A stretch of DNA of 64,000 nucleotides from positions 46,258,810-46,322,809 of the forward strand of contig CM073888.1 in assembly GCA_037176705.1 (NCBI GenBank), given 5' to 3'. Source of the DNA: Molossus alvarezi. Taxonomy: Eukaryota > Chordata > Mammalia > Chiroptera > Molossidae. Under the pieces are notes generated by a model, which saw nothing but the letters and a program-made list of their open reading frames with translations, made no database searches and was not told where the DNA came from. Shown in pieces: positions 1-11,021 of this stretch; positions within the stretch are counted from its first letter, which is position 1; each line of letters opens with the position of its first letter. The position numbers and the translations under genes were made by a program.

Positions 1-151
1 GGCAGTCCAAGCAGCCTGGAGCCACGTAAAGGGTTTAGCCCTGCTTCAAAACCCCCAATAGCAATTGCTGAACATCCCCACCTGTCAGCCTGTATGCCCT
101 TTTGATACGTTTATGTTCTGTTTTTCTCAAATAAAGTTTAAAGCAATAAAA

Positions 152-186
<35 letters not shown>

Positions 187-204
187 AACAAAATTAAAAT
201 AAAA
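1..204 (+). mobile_element. 3' end of a short retrocopy or SINE-like insert with poly(A) signal
   Basis: An AATAAA signal at 130-135 is followed within about 10 bases by an A-rich (AAAT)n tail running to about 203. That is the look of the 3' end of a reverse-transcribed RNA on the plus strand. GGCAGT occurs at position 1 and again just after the tail (205-210), so the insert may be only about 200 bp long, with the left duplication at the window edge. I do not recognise the source RNA. It lies in TMBIM4 sequence downstream of exon 5, in antisense orientation. Confidence 0.5.
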
Positions 205-294
205 GGCAGTATCCAAAGCTAACAGTATAGCACTACTTTCAAAACTGTCTATAATTTTAAAGGTATCTATCATAGCCATGAGTATATAACTTAC

Positions 295-412
295 CCAGCT
301 CCAAATTTGCTGAAATCTCTCTTAGATTGTAGAGTATAGATAGTCAAACCAAAAAATACCGCAGTAGTCAGTACAAATGCTTGCAGAATAATATATACAT
401 CATAGAAAGTAA
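295..412 (-). CDS. TMBIM4: TMBIM4 coding exon 5 (partial gene, last exon in window)
   Basis: The minus strand reads acceptor aacag at 413-417, then 118 nt, then donor gtaagt at 289-294. The exon completes a valine codon with the last G of the previous exon and runs [20 protein letters not shown] and on to [10 protein letters not shown], closely matching the mammalian TMBIM4 region that holds later membrane helices. It ends two bases into a glycine codon (phase 2). The remaining C-terminal exons (roughly 80 residues in the human protein) must lie to the left of base 1. No frameshift or stop is seen. Confidence 0.95.
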
Positions 413-2268
413 CTGTTAAAAAAAAAAAGATTAAAAATGCACATAAATATATTCAATATAAAAAAGTTTTTTTTCTGCAATTTAACCAGAATGCTTTATT
501 TTCTCCTGTACCACTTGGCAATAAAGACAATTATGAAGATTCCTTATTCAGCCCTTGAATATTGATTGGTACAGTAAAACTACACCCATAATGTAATAAC
601 TAGGCTCTAAAATATTCATTAATACAAAATAAGGAGGTCACATTATTATGAAGTTAAAGAAGTGACTATAGACTACACAGCTAGCCAGTTCGTTCTGGGG
701 ATATGGTGGGATGATTTCTCACCCAATCCCTGTTCCAGCTGCAGTTTATCACCATCTGTTGTGACTGTCCATTATGGCTTAGATATCAATAGAGAAGATT
801 CTGGGTCCTGTGGCTGGCGGGGAATTCCTTAGTATACAGCAGTTCTAGCAATCACCTGGTTAACTGCACACAGTTCATCAACCCAAATCAAAGAAATTGG
901 GCAAGAAAAATATTGGGGCTATTTGGCATTGTCTGCCATTCACCAACCCCGCAGAGAACAGAAAGCAACCATCTGCTGTATATCCAAATCTGCATTATCT
1001 TGAAGTACATTATTGTGGTTTTACTGAACATATACCAAATTCCCTTCCATAATTTTAAAACGACATCTGGATTGATTATGGCTATTTCAATATATCTGCC
1101 TAACATTTTAAGAAAACAATTATAACCTCTTTAAAGGAAATTAATTGCTTTGAACCCCAAACCACTAAAGTTATTTTTAATTTTTCAGGGATTAATTATC
1201 CAAGTTCTTTCTATCCCTAAATGCTACCTTGTTGGAATTTCTCCATTTATGACAATATAGGATTAGGAAGGTGAACGCAGAAAGATAAAACATGAAATCA
1301 CTTTTGCTTATTGTCAGTAATTTCAGTGTAAGATGTTCTCAGATTATCCCATCTATATAGTTCTACCCCCACTTCCAACAACCCTGAAATAAATCTCTTC
1401 CCTGCATACCTTATGAATGGTGGGAGTCAGGGAGAACAGAGATGGATTTGATAATAACATTAATAGTAAATAACATTAATAGATAATAAATCTAACAAGT
1501 AAATAATACCTCCTATGTTATAAAATTTCATTCCTATTTTAGTTATTATTGTTTTCTTATATTCTGATTCTTTTATAAAAGAGGTAGATTACCAAACAAT
1601 ACATACATTCAATAAACTGGCATCAAAAGGTTAAAAAAGTACTGACAAGATAGGAAGAGATAAATATATTAACCATAAGGAACAACAATTTATTGAGAGT
1701 AATAGTTAATGCTGACCCTTTTGATACCCCAGGTTAATCATTTTGAGAATCAGAATTTTTACTGTTGATAAAACATGAAATTTTTTACTTGACGCATTAC
1801 ATAGGGTATATCAACTAATTAATACAGACACTTCCTTTCAAACACGTATTTAACACCAAATATAAAACAAAAATTACTACTTTTTTTGTGGGGCCACTTG
1901 ATAAAATATGAGAAAATAATAAAGCATAGTTTGATGCAGACAATTCAAGAGGCTGAGCTCGTGATGAAAGTACATAGCTCAAAACATGTACTTTCTCCTC
2001 TAAGAGCCCTTTTAATCAGGGGAAAGATTAGCTATGGTTGTCTTATTTTTATAAATGGATAAACAAAAATGAATATTTTTCTCCCTTCCTATTGTTTTTC
2101 TAATTCTTTTCCACTTCCCCTAAGCTCAGTTGAACTATGTAAAAACATTTCATTTTTGCCTATATTTTAGGAATTCTTTATCCTGTCATATTTTTGAAAT
2201 ATAACATTCCATCATGTTAAGTTTTAGCTCCAAATACCTTTTTATCCAGAATATTTATCCACATTAAA
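413..2268. other. TMBIM4 intron 4, left part, no recognised element
   Basis: AT-rich intronic sequence. I see no SINE head or tail motif, no long open frame and no clear L1 similarity on either strand. Confidence 0.5.
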
Positions 2269-2282
2269 AAGTAAATGTATGG

Positions 2283-2529
2283 CCCTGGCCGGTTTGGCTC
2301 AGCTGTAGAGCGTCGGCCTGCGGTCCAGAGAGACCCGGGTTCGGTTCTCGCTAAGGGCATGTACATTGGTTGCAGTTTGTCCCCGGCCCTGGTTGGGTCG
2401 TGTGGGTGGCAACCGCTCGATGTGTCCCTTTCACATCAATGTGTCTCTCTCTCTCCCTCCCTTCCCACTCTATCCGAACAAAAACTGGAAAAAATGTCCT
2501 CGGGTGAGGATAAAAAAAAATTTTTTTTT
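2283..2529 (+). mobile_element. Ves SINE, youngest layer of a nested insertion
   Basis: It has a complete tRNA-like head (ggctcagctgtagagcgtcgg, B-box gggttcggttctcgc), the CGATGTGTCCC body, a CT-rich tract and the tail tcctcgggtgaggat plus A-run. It is flanked by a perfect 14-bp duplication aagtaaatgtatgg (2269-2282 and 2530-2543). The last three bases of that duplication belong to the L1 fragment that follows, so the SINE landed after the L1. Confidence 0.93.
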
Positions 2530-2540
2530 AAGTAAATGTA

Positions 2541-2930
2541 TGGAGTACTATGCAGCTGTAAGAAAGAAAGATCTCTTATTATCCTTTGAGACGACATGGA
2601 GGGGCCTGGAAAGTATTATCCTAAGCAAAACGAGCCAAACAGAGAAGACAAGTATCGTATGATCTCACTTATTTGTGGAATATAATGAACACAACAGTCT
2701 GAGTAATGGGGTAGTCCCAGAGATGTGGAAGTGGGGTACAGACTGACAATCCCCAGAAGAGGGGGTAGTAGGGGAGAGATAAACCAAAGAACTTATATGC
2801 ATGTGTGCATGAACAAAGGTCATGGACAACAAAGCTGGGGACAGGGGAGGGAGGGAGGGGGAGGAAGGAATCAGTGGGGGAAAAAGGAGAAACATCTGTA
2901 ACAAAAATTAATTAATTAAAAACAAAAAAA
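2541..2930 (+). mobile_element. 5'-truncated L1, ORF2 C-terminus and 3' UTR
   Basis: It begins in the codons for [20 protein letters not shown], the last part of L1 ORF2, and continues through the G-rich 3' UTR (gggggaggaagg) to an A-tail. The 11-bp duplication aagtaaatgta is found left of the Ves SINE (2269-2279) and at 2931-2941, which defines this L1 insertion. Its right edge is only 20 bases from the splice donor of TMBIM4 exon 4. Confidence 0.9.
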
Positions 2931-2968
2931 AAGTAAATGTAACATAGAGAAGAACAATTATAGCTTAC

Positions 2969-3002
2969 CAATACTGGCCACACTCAGAGCTTCCAACAGT
3001 GT
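2969..3002 (-). CDS. TMBIM4: TMBIM4 coding exon 4 (34-nt micro-exon)
   Basis: On the minus strand, ttcttag at 3003-3009 is followed by 34 nt encoding TLLEALSVASI plus one G, then donor gtaagc at 2963-2968. The previous exon ends on a complete codon (TTT), and the trailing G joins TT of exon 5 to give valine. The peptide matches the TLLEALTVAVV stretch of mammalian TMBIM4. Because 34 is not a multiple of three, skipping would shift the frame. An L1 plus SINE insertion begins about 20 bases past its donor. Confidence 0.93.
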
Positions 3003-3433
3003 CTAAGAAAAAGAAATTAAAATAACATAAATGCATGTAAAATTTATACTGTCATGTACATGGTTCTATTTCTTGTTCAATGCGATTCCATATGCATGAT
3101 CTCATTTTAGTTTCAGAGCAGCTATAATAAGCCCACCATATAAAAATGAGACCTCAGTGTATTGAATGAGAATATTTACATTCTAACTGTGATCCCATCA
3201 CTCCTTAAACTCTAAACCAGATTTTTCATGTCTGTAAGAGAAAGATTATAGAAAATGTACAGAAAATTCAATGTCTTTCACTGTATAATATAAATAAAAA
3301 TGAAATTGCAAATCATGTGTACATTTATAAAAGCTTAAATATCTCACTTAAGCATAAGAATATTAAATATTTATACTGACTAATTCTTAATTTAATGTTA
3401 AACATATAGGTAGCACTGGTGTGGCAGGGTCTT

Positions 3434-3500
3434 AAAATTGTCTCATAGGAGGAGGGAGAGATAAATAAAAGTAAAAAAAATTAATAAAAATTGTCTCATA
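3434..3500. mobile_element. 39-bp A-rich micro-insertion between 14-bp direct repeats
   Basis: The sequence aaaattgtctcata occurs at 3434-3447 and again at 3487-3500. Between them are 39 bases that read ggaggagggagag followed by A-rich sequence. This looks like an extremely 5'-truncated retroposon with target-site duplication, in plus orientation. Confidence 0.6.
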
Positions 3501-3519
3501 ATATTATCTCTTTCTTCCC

Positions 3520-3872
3520 TAGTAACAGAATTTTTACCTGGACAGAGCTGCTCAGATTAAACATTATATTTTTCAGTATCCCTTACAACCAGATCTGGCC
3601 ACAGGACTATGTTCTAGTCAACAGAATGTGAGCTGAGATGTAAACAGCTTCTAAAAGCATGGAGGACTCCTCCCCTTTCTCTTCTCATTTTTACAAATAA
3701 CTGGATGGAATATGGATATGATAGTGAGCATCTTATACCATATGACACTTTAGGAATATCTGAACCTTAGCAGGTACTTGGGCCCCTGACAACTCCACTA
3801 AACAGTCATTCATATTTTTTACATGAAAGAGAAATAAACCATTGTTATTTTGTCATTGTTTAAGCCATGTCG
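3520..3872 (+). mobile_element. Old LTR-like interspersed repeat (family not named)
   Basis: The stretch contains text typical of ancient mammalian repeats: tgagctgagatgtaaacag, a clause giving way to acatgaaagagaaataaacc, and tgtttaagccatgtcgtaag near the end. Diverged, with no open frame. Family assignment is uncertain. Confidence 0.4.
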
Positions 3873-4017
3873 TAAGTAGCTGAACTCAGCCCTGGCTGAT
3901 TTGGCTCAGTGGTTAGGACGTCAGCCTACAGACCAAAGGGTCTTGGGTTTGAAGGTCAAGGGCATTACCTGGGTTGCAGGTTCAATCCCCAACCCCAGTC
4001 GGAATCTTGCAGGCGAT

Positions 4018-4088
4018 GTCTCCCTCCCTCCCTCCCTCCCTCCCTCCCTCCCCTCTTCTCCCTCTCCCTCCCCACCCTCCCTCCTTCC
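4018..4088 (+). repeat. Polypyrimidine (CCCT)n tract inside a SINE
   Basis: Expanded ccctccct units within the CT-rich body of the outer Ves SINE, much longer than in the other copies here. Confidence 0.8.
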
Positions 4089-4110
4089 ACTTTATCTAAA
4101 AATCAATGGA

Positions 4111-4320
4111 GCCTGGCTGGTGTGGCTCAGTGATTAAGCATCGACCCATGCACCAAGAGGTTGCCTGTTGGATTGCTGGTTCAATTCCCAGTCAGGACAC
4201 ATGCCCAGATTGTAGGCCAAATCCCCAGTGAGGGGCATGCAGGAGGCGGCCAATCAGTGTTCTCTCATTGATGTTTCTCTCTCTAAAATAAAAATAATAA
4301 TAATAATAAATAAAATAAAT
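4111..4320 (+). mobile_element. Ves-type SINE, 'GTGTGGCTCAGTGGTTGAGCGTCGACC' subfamily, nested
   Basis: It has the variant head with cgacccatgcaccaagagg and the body ggggcatgcaggaggcggcc, and ends in an (AAT)n tail. The perfect 13-bp duplication aaaaatcaatgga (4098-4110, 4321-4333) is made of the tail of the outer SINE, so this copy is the later one. Confidence 0.92.
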
Positions 4321-4412
4321 AAAAATCAATGGAAAAATATCCTTGGGTAAGTATTAACAAAAAACCAAAAACAAATAAACAACCACAAAAAAAGACAAGT
4401 AGCTGAACTCAG

Positions 4413-5895
4413 ATCCTAAATAAGAGATTTAGGGATATTAAGCTTTAACTTCTGGCACTTTTTCCCCCTTAATTACATATCTTTATTTTGTTTACTCTAG
4501 TTAGACTTTATCAACCACCTGATAGACCATAACATAAAAGCAAAGCCAAAAGTAACAGCAGTGGCTGTATAATCACACATGGAAGCACTCCCTATAAACT
4601 TTCCCTACCTGAAATCAAGAAATCATTAGAAGCAAAAATGGTATTAGAAATTGTACCCAGATGTGGAGGCAATGAAGCCACTGCCACATTTTGTTATAAT
4701 GTTGTTGGTAGTGTCAGGGAAGTAGTAGCAAAAGATGATAGAAATATTTTTTCTGGGCAATATTCTTGGTATTTGTGACATGATTTTAGGTAAGAAAATC
4801 TACCCCATACTCAAGTATCAGAAGGAAAAGGAATAGTATAAACAGGAGAAAAGGTAAAACTAGGAAAACATACCATCCCAAAATAATGCCCCTTTTTAAA
4901 TGTGTACACACACACACACACACACACACACGCCTCCTAAGGCAAGGTGAGATTCATCTTCCTTATTTTGGTGGAGTAGGACAAAATAACCTAGTATCAG
5001 AGAAATCACAATAATTTTATATACTTCTTTATTTGTTTAACCATTTTTAGTTATGGGCATGATCCACAGTTGTAGCAGTAAGTGACCATATCTTGCCCAC
5101 AAGCATTTGACTGATGCATTTCTAGTGGGTCTCTCCCTGCTGGGCAAAAGCTGGTCTATACCATTGTCCCAGATAGGAATCAATCATAGTCTTTTGGAAA
5201 GCAGACTGGCTACATGTAGAGTTGAACAAGAACTCTATAGGATGCTGTATCTTTTTGTACTTCCTCCTTCTCAGGACAGCTGACTGGGACAGGAGTTGGT
5301 ATCTAACCCAGGGGCTGTCAACCCATATTGGCTAACAATCTACAAATGTGACCTGTGCCATTAACTAGTTTAAACAACCAGATTCTTTCCCACTTAGAAA
5401 TCTAAACAACAAAATAAAGCAACAGTAGCAGGAGCTAAAGCTAAAAGGTTAACGAATCATATGAGGGCCCACAATGGGCCATATAAAAACTAAAGGGGAA
5501 AACTATGTGTAAGGACAGCTGTAAGGTAGAGAAGAAATGTAATGGAAGAAGGGAAAGGAGACCACAAACTCTTGCTCCTGAATTTCCTACCACAGCATCA
5601 TTTCTAAAATTCCCCTTTAGTTCTTTTTCTTCTTGAGGCCTGATGGGGTAGATTGGTGGGTTCCCAAGCTCTTATATCCTTAAAATAAACTCCCTGCTAC
5701 TAGCAGTAACTTGGGTTAGAGTATTGATACCTGGCAAACAGAAGACCCAAGATTTAAATTAATAACTTTTCCTGTAACTGAAATTTCCAAAGTCATAAGC
5801 TTTTCTTTCATAATATTAACAAAAACTTATCAGAATTCATAAAACTTCCTTGAAGACAGTTTAATCTGATAAATAACATTTTCAATCTTATCTGA
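4413..5895. other. TMBIM4 intron 3 sequence without a clear element, with a (CA)n run
   Basis: A CA dinucleotide repeat of about 13 units is at 4906-4931. The rest shows no SINE or L1 signature that I can support and no long open frame. Confidence 0.5.
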
Positions 5896-5909
5896 CTATA
5901 AATATTCTT

Positions 5910-6161
5910 TTGTTTGTTTGTTTTTATTAATCCTCACCCGAGGCTATTTTTTAGATAGAATGGAAGGGAGGGAGGGGGAGAGAGAGAGAAAGAGAAACAT
6001 CAATGTGAGAGAGATACATAGATTGGTTGCCTCCAGCACAAACCCAACCAGGGCTGGGGATAAAACCTGCAACCTAGATACATGCCCTTGACCAGTAATT
6101 GAACCTGCAACCCTTCGGTCCACAGGCCAACACTCAAACCACTGAACCAAATTGGCCAGGG
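5910..6161 (-). mobile_element. Ves SINE
   Basis: Read on the minus strand: diverged head (aatttggttcagtggtttgag), then body, then tail ctcgggtgaggattaataaaa. It is flanked by ctataaatattctt at 5896-5909 and 6162-6175. Confidence 0.9.
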
Positions 6162-6208
6162 CTATAAATATTCTTAGTCTTAGTTTGGAAGGTTTTGATG
6201 TAAATTTT

Positions 6209-6459
6209 TTTTTTTTTTTTTATCCTCACCTGAGGACATTTTTCCATTTTTTGTACAGACAGAGTGGGAGGGAGAGAGAGGAAGAGAGAGAGTGAGAAAC
6301 ATCGATGTGAAAGGGACACATCGAGTGGCTGCCACCCGCACAACCAACCAGGGCTGGGGACAAACTGCAACCAAGGTACATGCCCTTAGCGGGAACCGAA
6401 CCCGGGTCTCTCCGGACCGCAGGCGGGCGCTCTAACCGCTGAGCCAAACCAGCCAGGGC
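6209..6459 (-). mobile_element. Ves SINE, near-consensus
   Basis: Intact head and B-box (gggttcggttcccgc) on the minus strand, with a long A-tail. Duplication ttgatgtaaattttt at 6195-6209 and, one base shorter, after 6459. Confidence 0.92.
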
Positions 6460-6854
6460 TTGATGTAAATTTTTAAATCAGAACCCAAATCACACTGGAT
6501 ATAAGAATGGGAAAAGTAATTTTTTAAAATAGATAACTTGAGGCCTTACCAATACATTCTGGTCATATTCTAAAATTGAGATTTTATGGGTAGTAGTTTG
6601 GGTTTTAATTTTCACAAATATCTTAACAAGCGTGATTTAAACTTAAGCTCCCCCAACAATAATTTTGAAACAAGTTAGTAAAGTACATCAACTGAACAAA
6701 ATGGTCCTTTAAAAGGACAGAGTCATATACGATAAAAGTAACACTAAGTAGTTAACCATAAAGATTTCAATTTAAGGGCTATGAAATTAAGGCCATAATA
6801 TAAGTTTTTCCAAAGAAAAGCACAGAATATTAGGGGTAGGAAGTATCACAGGGA

Positions 6855-6985
6855 TAATCTACTGTAATATTTTCATTTTACATATGAGAAAACTTAGGTA
6901 CGAAAAGGCTAAATGCCCTGCCTAATGTCACACAACCAGATAGTGGCAAAGCCAAGTCATGTGATTCCAGTTCATTATTCATTAT
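6855..6985 (+). repeat. MIR fragment
   Basis: Contains attttacatatgagaaaact followed by atgtcacacaaccagatagtggcaaagcc, the conserved core and 3' part of the old tRNA-derived MIR repeat. Confidence 0.7.
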
Positions 6986-7204
6986 TTTTCCCACGGTATC
7001 ACAATATTAACAGAAAAAACTTTGAAACTGACAAAGTTTAAAAATTATTTACAGACTAGGAGATTGCAAGTAATCCTAAAATATTCAATATTTTAAAAAA
7101 ACTCATTAATTTTGTTCTGCTGTACACATATGCATTCAATTAGGTAAATAAATTTAAAAGTCAGTAATAAATGTTAAAGGAGTAGATATTGTCAAAGTAC
7201 TCAC

Positions 7205-7310
7205 AAATCCAAAAAGCAGGTACAGGTTAAGGGGATGTTTATGTCTGTTTAGAGTCAACGCAAAAATCAAACCCAAAGATCCAATGGCAAACACCAAAAT
7301 TAAGGCAGGA
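7205..7310 (-). CDS. TMBIM4: TMBIM4 coding exon 3
   Basis: Minus strand: ttttcag|t at 7311, 106 nt, donor gtgagt at 7199-7204. It completes a serine codon with AG of exon 2 and encodes [20 protein letters not shown] and on through [15 protein letters not shown], a membrane helix and following loop of the LFG/BAX-inhibitor family. It ends on a complete codon. The match to mammalian TMBIM4 is nearly residue for residue. Confidence 0.96.
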
Positions 7311-8308
7311 CTGAAAAACATAAAATCAAAAGCAGTTTCGAGTTAAAAAAAGAAAAAAGCATAAATAGTATTATCAAATTTAATAAAATTTATCTATTTT
7401 ATGTGTTTGTGAAACTACAAAAACATAAGGATCTACACCAAACTGTCAAAAGAAATTATTTTTCCACCTGGGAACTGAGGCTTGGGAGATAGGGAGGAGC
7501 AGCAGGACAAAGAAACGAGCCCACAATGCAAGGGGAACACTTTTCCTTTTTACTTCATGAACTTCTACCATATTTGAATAATTTTTATAATTAGCATACT
7601 GCTTTTTAAACTAAAATACAAAGAGCTGTTAAATAATAAACAAATTTTATACCTAACTACTTTCTTAGGGTGTTTACTATATAGCTGTAATTTAATTTAA
7701 AGTATCTTTACCCCAAATAGCAAATAGTTCAAGACTCCCCTTCTGTAGAGGAAGGGGGGATAGAAACTGTCTACTCAGCTAAGAAAATACTCATTCCTTA
7801 TGTTTCCTTTCCTTTAATATAAAGATTGTTTATTACTTTTAGCCATAAAAATCGTTATTTTGGAGGTCAGATCTTAAACAAATTTGGGATAAATCATATG
7901 CAGCACCTTTGAAAACTTTTCAGTGAAATTATCTACTCAGGAGCCAACACTAAGGTAAGTTAAAAACACATTTCTTAAATACCTTCATTTTTCAAGCACT
8001 CTATTGGGTTTTGGGGACAAGAAATATATCTAATAAAAGCAAATAAATTAAAACTTACAAACTATATGCAGTAAAAAGTCTTAATACAATTCCAGGAGAT
8101 AAGGGTTTATTTAACCCTATGAAACTGAAGCTAAAATGTTCAGAGGTAAATACCATGTTGTAGAATATCTGCCTTGTCAAAACAAATCTTATTGACAAGA
8201 GTTAAAGAAATAAACCTTTTTACAATAAAACATAAAAATAGAAAATAACTTTGCTTATGCCCTTTTGATCATAAGCAGTGGCTGAAAGTGTATTTAGAAT
8301 AATCTTAC
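7311..8308. other. TMBIM4 intron 2, no mobile element recognised
   Basis: About 1 kb between two coding exons. No SINE or LINE signature is seen, which is unusual for this window. Confidence 0.6.
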
Positions 8309-8417
8309 CTTTCATGTACAAATGTCCGTATAGACTCAAAGTATAAAAAAACTGCAGATGTCACTGTAGTTAAGAGAACTTGCAGAGAAAGGATGCTGTA
8401 GACTTTTCTTAGAAAGG
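8309..8417 (-). CDS. TMBIM4: TMBIM4 coding exon 2
   Basis: Minus strand: tttttag|CC at 8418, 109 nt, donor gtaaga at 8303-8308. G of exon 1 plus CC gives alanine, followed by [20 protein letters not shown] and [15 protein letters not shown], the first membrane helix of the protein. It ends in phase 2 with AG. Confidence 0.96.
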
Positions 8418-8855
8418 CTAAAAAAGAAGATTCACACATTAAGCATTTATCATAGAACAGCAAGATCAAATTTCTTCTTATTAAATTTTATATGTATTCT
8501 TCCTTAAATATTAATCCAAATAATGTTATCTGTAACTAAACTTAAAGAAAATGCTTCCAAAGGAAAAAAATTGTAAGTCCTAAATATCCTCCAAGCATGG
8601 ACTTTTAAAAAATTAACTTAATGGGCCAGAATGTAAATGTTTTCATCAAAATAAAAAGTACTAAATGCATACTTGTAAACAGTAGCATACTACGCAACAA
8701 AAGATTAAAAACAGAACATTTTAGAAGAATGATTAATCTTGAACCTGAAATGCCAGAAACAGAAAGCATAAGGTTACATATAAATTTAAAAATAAATCTT
8801 TATTTCCAAGCAAATGTTTCCCTAAAATGAACTTCCTCTTCAAAGGCAAACAATA

Positions 8856-9065
8856 GGCCCGGCCAGTGTGGCTCAGTGGTTGAGCGTCGACCCATGCACC
8901 AAGAGGTTACTGGTTCAATTCCCGGTCAGGGCACATGCCCAGGTTGTGGGCCCGATCCCCAATGGGGGGCATGTAGGAGGTGACCATTCAGATGTTGTCT
9001 CTAATTGATGCTTCTATCTCCCTCTCCATTCCCCTCTCTCTCTAAAAGTCAATAAAGAAGAAATA
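8856..9065 (+). mobile_element. Ves-type SINE, 'CGACCCATGCACC' subfamily
   Basis: Head gtgtggctcagtggttgagcg; short body; A-rich tail. Perfect 14-bp duplication aaaggcaaacaata at 8842-8855 and 9066-9079. Confidence 0.93.
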
Positions 9066-9464
9066 AAAGGCAAACAATATATAAACTTACTTTCACTTAT
9101 TTTTATTTCTCGCTTATAGTACCTCTGCCTCTAGTTTCTATACAATAAAAAATTCTTACTTTCAGAATATTTTATCAACATCCATAAATTAACTCCAAGG
9201 CCTAATGATTTAAAAATACTTCTGATATACAAATATAAATACACTGAACACCCAACTCACCACCAGCTTTAGAAATAAAACATTAACAACGGTTCCCATC
9301 TCCTCTATGTAAATACACTTATAATAACATCCTTCTCCCCTCACCCCCTTAGCTAACTGTTAATCATCCTTCAACATTCAGCCTTTCTCATTTCCCTAGC
9401 CTGAATTAAATGGTCTTCCTCATGTTCCCAAGGGACCCTAAACATACTTCTAATCACTTTATTT

Positions 9465-10477
9465 TTTTATTTTGTTTTAAATTTTGTGGTTTTGTTGTTG
9501 TTGTTGATTATTTAATTTTATTTTTGTTACAGATGTTTCTCCTTTTTTACCCCATTGACACCCTCCTCCCCATCTCCCCCCTGCCCCATCCCCGGCTTTG
9601 TTGTCCATTGGTTATGCATACATGCACATAAGTTCTGTGGTTTATCTCTTCCCACCCCCCAACACCCCCTCTTCTGAGGGTTGTCAGTCTGTACCCTATT
9701 CCTCAGACTGTTATATTCATTATATTTCATATGTAAGTGAGATTGTGAGATCGTGTCGTCTTTTTCTGTTTGGCTTGTTTCACTTAGGATAATACTTTCC
9801 AGGTCCCTCCATGTCGTCTCAAAGGATAAGAGATCTTTCTTTCTTACAGCTGCATAGTACTCCATTGTATATATGTACCACTGCTTTTTTATCCATTCAT
9901 CTACTGATGGACACTTGGGCTGTTTCCAGATCTTAGCTATTGTTAATAGTGCTGGAATGAACATGGGGGTACATATATTCTTTCTGATTGGTGTCTCAGG
10001 CTTCTTAGGGTATATTCCTAGAAGTGGGATCACTAGGTCAAATGGAAGTTCAATTTTTAATTTTTTGAGGTAGCCCCATATTGTTTTCCACAGCAGCTGC
10101 ACCAGTCTGCATTCCCACCAGCAGTGCACTAGAGTCCCCTTTTCTCCACACCCTCGCCAACACTTGTTTGATGATTTATTGATGGTGGCCATTCTGACAG
10201 GTGTAAGGTGATACCTCATTGTTGTTTTAATTTGCATCTCTCTGATGATTAGTGATGTTGAGCATTTCTTCATATGTCTCTTGGCCATTTGTATGTCCTG
10301 TTTGGAGAGGTGTCTATTCAGCTCCTCTGCCCATTTTTTAATTGGGTTCTTTGTCGTCCTTTTGTTGAGTTATATGAGTACTCTATATGTCTTGGAAATT
10401 AACCCCTTATCTGATGTATCATTGGCGATGATGTTCTCCCATACAGTGGGTTGCCTTTCCATTTTGATGGTTGTTTT
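9465..10477 (-). mobile_element. 5'-truncated L1 (ORF2 C-terminal part and 3' UTR)
   Basis: On the minus strand an open frame of 253 codons (9527-10288) runs from [20 protein letters not shown] through the ORF2 cysteine motif [15 protein letters not shown] to the 3' UTR; it differs only slightly from the intact L1 at 38 kb. The left end is T-rich (A-tail). It appears to have landed in the A-tail of the SINE at 10478-10690: tttttttatttt is found on both sides (about 9461-9472 and 10480s). Confidence 0.88.
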
Positions 10478-10690
10478 TTTTTTATTTTAATCCTCACCTG
10501 AGGATATGTTTTTATTAATTTAAGAGAGAGACGAAGGGAGAGAGAGAAACATCAATAGGCTGTCTCCCCTACATACCCCAACCAGGGAAGGAACCTAAAA
10601 CCTAGATATGTGTCCTGATGAGAAATTGAACCCACAACCTTTTGGTGTATGGAACGGCACTCCAACCAACCAAGCCACTTTGCCAGGACT
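10478..10690 (-). mobile_element. Diverged Ves-type SINE next to the L1
   Basis: Minus strand: head ctggcaaagtggcttggttg, tail cctcaggtgaggattaaaat. The duplication taatcacttta lies at 9451-9461 and 10691-10701, outside both SINE and L1, so it most likely belongs to this older SINE. Confidence 0.85.
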
Positions 10691-10765
10691 TAATCACTTT
10701 ACTTTATAATGATAAATCCTACTTGTCCCTCGCTCCCATTACACTATTAAGACTAAAATCTCCCT

Positions 10766-11020
10766 GCCCTGGCCGGTTTGGCTCAGCGGTTAGAGCGTCG
10801 GCCTGCGTTCCTGAGAGACCCGGGTTCGGTTCCCGCTAAGGGCATGTACCTCGGTTGCAGTTTGTCCCTGGCCCTGGTCGGTTGTGCGGGTGGCAGCCAC
10901 TCGATGTGTTCCTTTCACGTCGATGTTTCTCTCTCTCTCTCTGTTCCTCTCTCTCCCTCCCACTCTACCTGAACAAAAAGATGGAAGAATGTCCTCGGGT
11001 GAGGATTAAAAAAAAAAAAA
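10766..11020 (+). mobile_element. Ves SINE
   Basis: Complete head, body and tail (tcctcgggtgaggattaaaa). Short flanking repeat ctccct on both sides. Confidence 0.9.
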
Positions 11021-11021
11021 A

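Larger units (their letters stand above)
3890..4396 (+). mobile_element. Ves SINE interrupted by a second Ves SINE
   Basis: The head is at 3890, the pyrimidine-rich body at 4018-4090, and the tail resumes after the inner SINE at 4321-4396 (atccttgggtaagtattaac). The outer 16-bp duplication aagtagctgaactcag is at 3874-3889 and 4397-4412. Confidence 0.9.

Noticed and set aside
9527..10288. 253-codon open frame on the minus strand as a host gene
   Set aside because: It is the C-terminal part of L1 ORF2 ([17 protein letters not shown]) in a 5'-truncated L1.
10766..10850. tRNA gene, from the A- and B-box-like sequence
   Set aside because: Same motif recurs dozens of times with SINE bodies and A-tails; it is the head of a Ves SINE and has no tRNA fold with anticodon and acceptor ends that I could support.
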